The notes under the pieces: generated by a model
Database searches by the model: none
What the model was told of the DNA's origin: nothing
What the model saw: only the letters and a program-made list of their open reading frames with translations
Shown here: positions 63,286 through 64,000 of the stretch, piece after piece
Numbering within the stretch: the first letter of the stretch is position 1
How the letters are laid out: each line of letters begins with the position of its first letter
Source: Siphonodentalium dalli
Taxonomy: Eukaryota; Mollusca; Scaphopoda; Gadilida; Siphonodentaliidae
Direction: 5' to 3'
DNA length: 64,000 nucleotides
Assembly: GCA_032622095.1 (NCBI GenBank)
Contig: CP136063.1
Coordinates: 270,127,426 to 270,191,425, forward strand
Program-made: the position numbers and the translations under genes

Positions 63286-64000
63286 TATTATACTTCCATG
63301 GTGTAACCAAGGAAGTATATTGTTTTTGTACTGGTGCCGTTTTCCGTTTATTTGGAAATACTCAAAAAGTAATTGCACTAGAAACACGAAACCTGTAGTG
63401 AATATGTAGGCATCTGAGGTCTACTAAAAATAAAGGTATCCGCATGTCGGTCCAATGTTTCTTGGCGGAGTTATGGCCCTTTTACGATTATTTTTCACTA
63501 TTATTATTATTATACTCAACACTTTTGCAACGCCCAAATCTCTGAAAGTATTAGGATTAGAAAACTGAAGATTGGTAAGTATGTTGGGGTAAATTAGTTT
63601 TATGCCTTTGGCTCATAACGAATATTGTCCGCGATTACCCCGCGGAGTTATCTCCCTTTATATGAAAACATGTCATTTTATTATCTTGGAAATTATAAGG
63701 AGCAGAGCATCGAAAATTGGACCGCATGCACGCCTCGATATGCCCTACTGCCCACGGGCATCAAAACTTGTGTCCGCGCTTTTCCTGAGGAGTTACCGCC
63801 CATAAATAGAGACACCTCTATTTGATTTACTATGCTGTACTCTCGTATCATTCCAGATAACTGCATTTGGTTTTCATAGTCGTGTTGACCGTTGTCAGGT
63901 TAGTCCGAGAAATAAATTTGGACAGGGTCGGACATACATTTTGACGCTGGGGTGGGGGCAAAAATTTCGAAAAAAAAAGTTTTGATTGACATTCATCTAT
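63285..64000. repeat. 1731-bp duplication, copy 2 (cut by window end)
   Basis: Starts at the hairpin of 63289-63319 and follows copy 1 to the last base of the window, still matching at the TTTTGATTGACATTCATC tract, so it continues outside. At the end it has GGGGTGGGGGCAAAAA where copy 1 has GGGGTGGGGGGCAAAA. Confidence 0.93.
63289..63319. repeat. Hairpin, GC-richer inner stem, copy 2
   Basis: Identical in form to the 61345-61375 hairpin, with the A before TGGT present. It stands at the head of the second 1731-bp copy. Confidence 0.9.

Overview
The window holds no gene that I can support. It is eukaryotic heterochromatin-type DNA: about 52.5 kb of one head-to-tail satellite array, with its right edge and about 11.5 kb of repeat-rich flank. 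Nothing identifies the species. A long satellite with a nucleosome-length monomer, a TTAA-flanked MITE and several dispersed repeat families point to an animal genome, perhaps an invertebrate, but that is a weak inference.

Positions 1-52521: roughly 318 copies of a ~165-bp monomer, all in the same orientation, entering from beyond the left edge. Monomers differ by a limited set of diagnostic substitutions and by the length of a G-run. Variant combinations recur as multi-monomer blocks. I mapped repeat units of 7, 9, 10, 15, 16 and 18-23 monomers, plus longer-range copies about 7.75, 9.78 and 9.89 kb apart. The array falls into two domains with different variant sets, meeting near 18.5 kb. Because 165 is 55 codons, chance open frames run through neighbouring monomers on both strands. 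They are not genes.

Positions 52434-57337: the satellite ends abruptly inside a monomer and meets a tandem of ~1.35-kb units (called F here). A recent 1889-bp tandem duplication spans this edge. It left an 88-bp satellite islet and a truncated F unit inside the flank. The order before the duplication can be read directly: satellite, F, chimeric F, partial F.

Positions 57338-64000: three degenerate ~350-bp tandem units; a 584-bp MITE with 17-bp inverted ends and TTAA target duplications; a G/T-rich low-complexity stretch; an old diverged relative of F; a run of hairpin-headed ~214-bp units; and a second F relative with an internal 293-bp duplication. That last segment is itself duplicated with a 1731-bp period running off the right edge. 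A TATACTTCC/GGAAGTATA hairpin recurs through the flank, and its inner stem changes in a way that keeps pairing. A short GAGTTATGGCCC-like motif recurs every few hundred bases through the F-type DNA.

The window therefore documents how a satellite array and its border grow by unequal exchange and local duplication, rather than a gene system.
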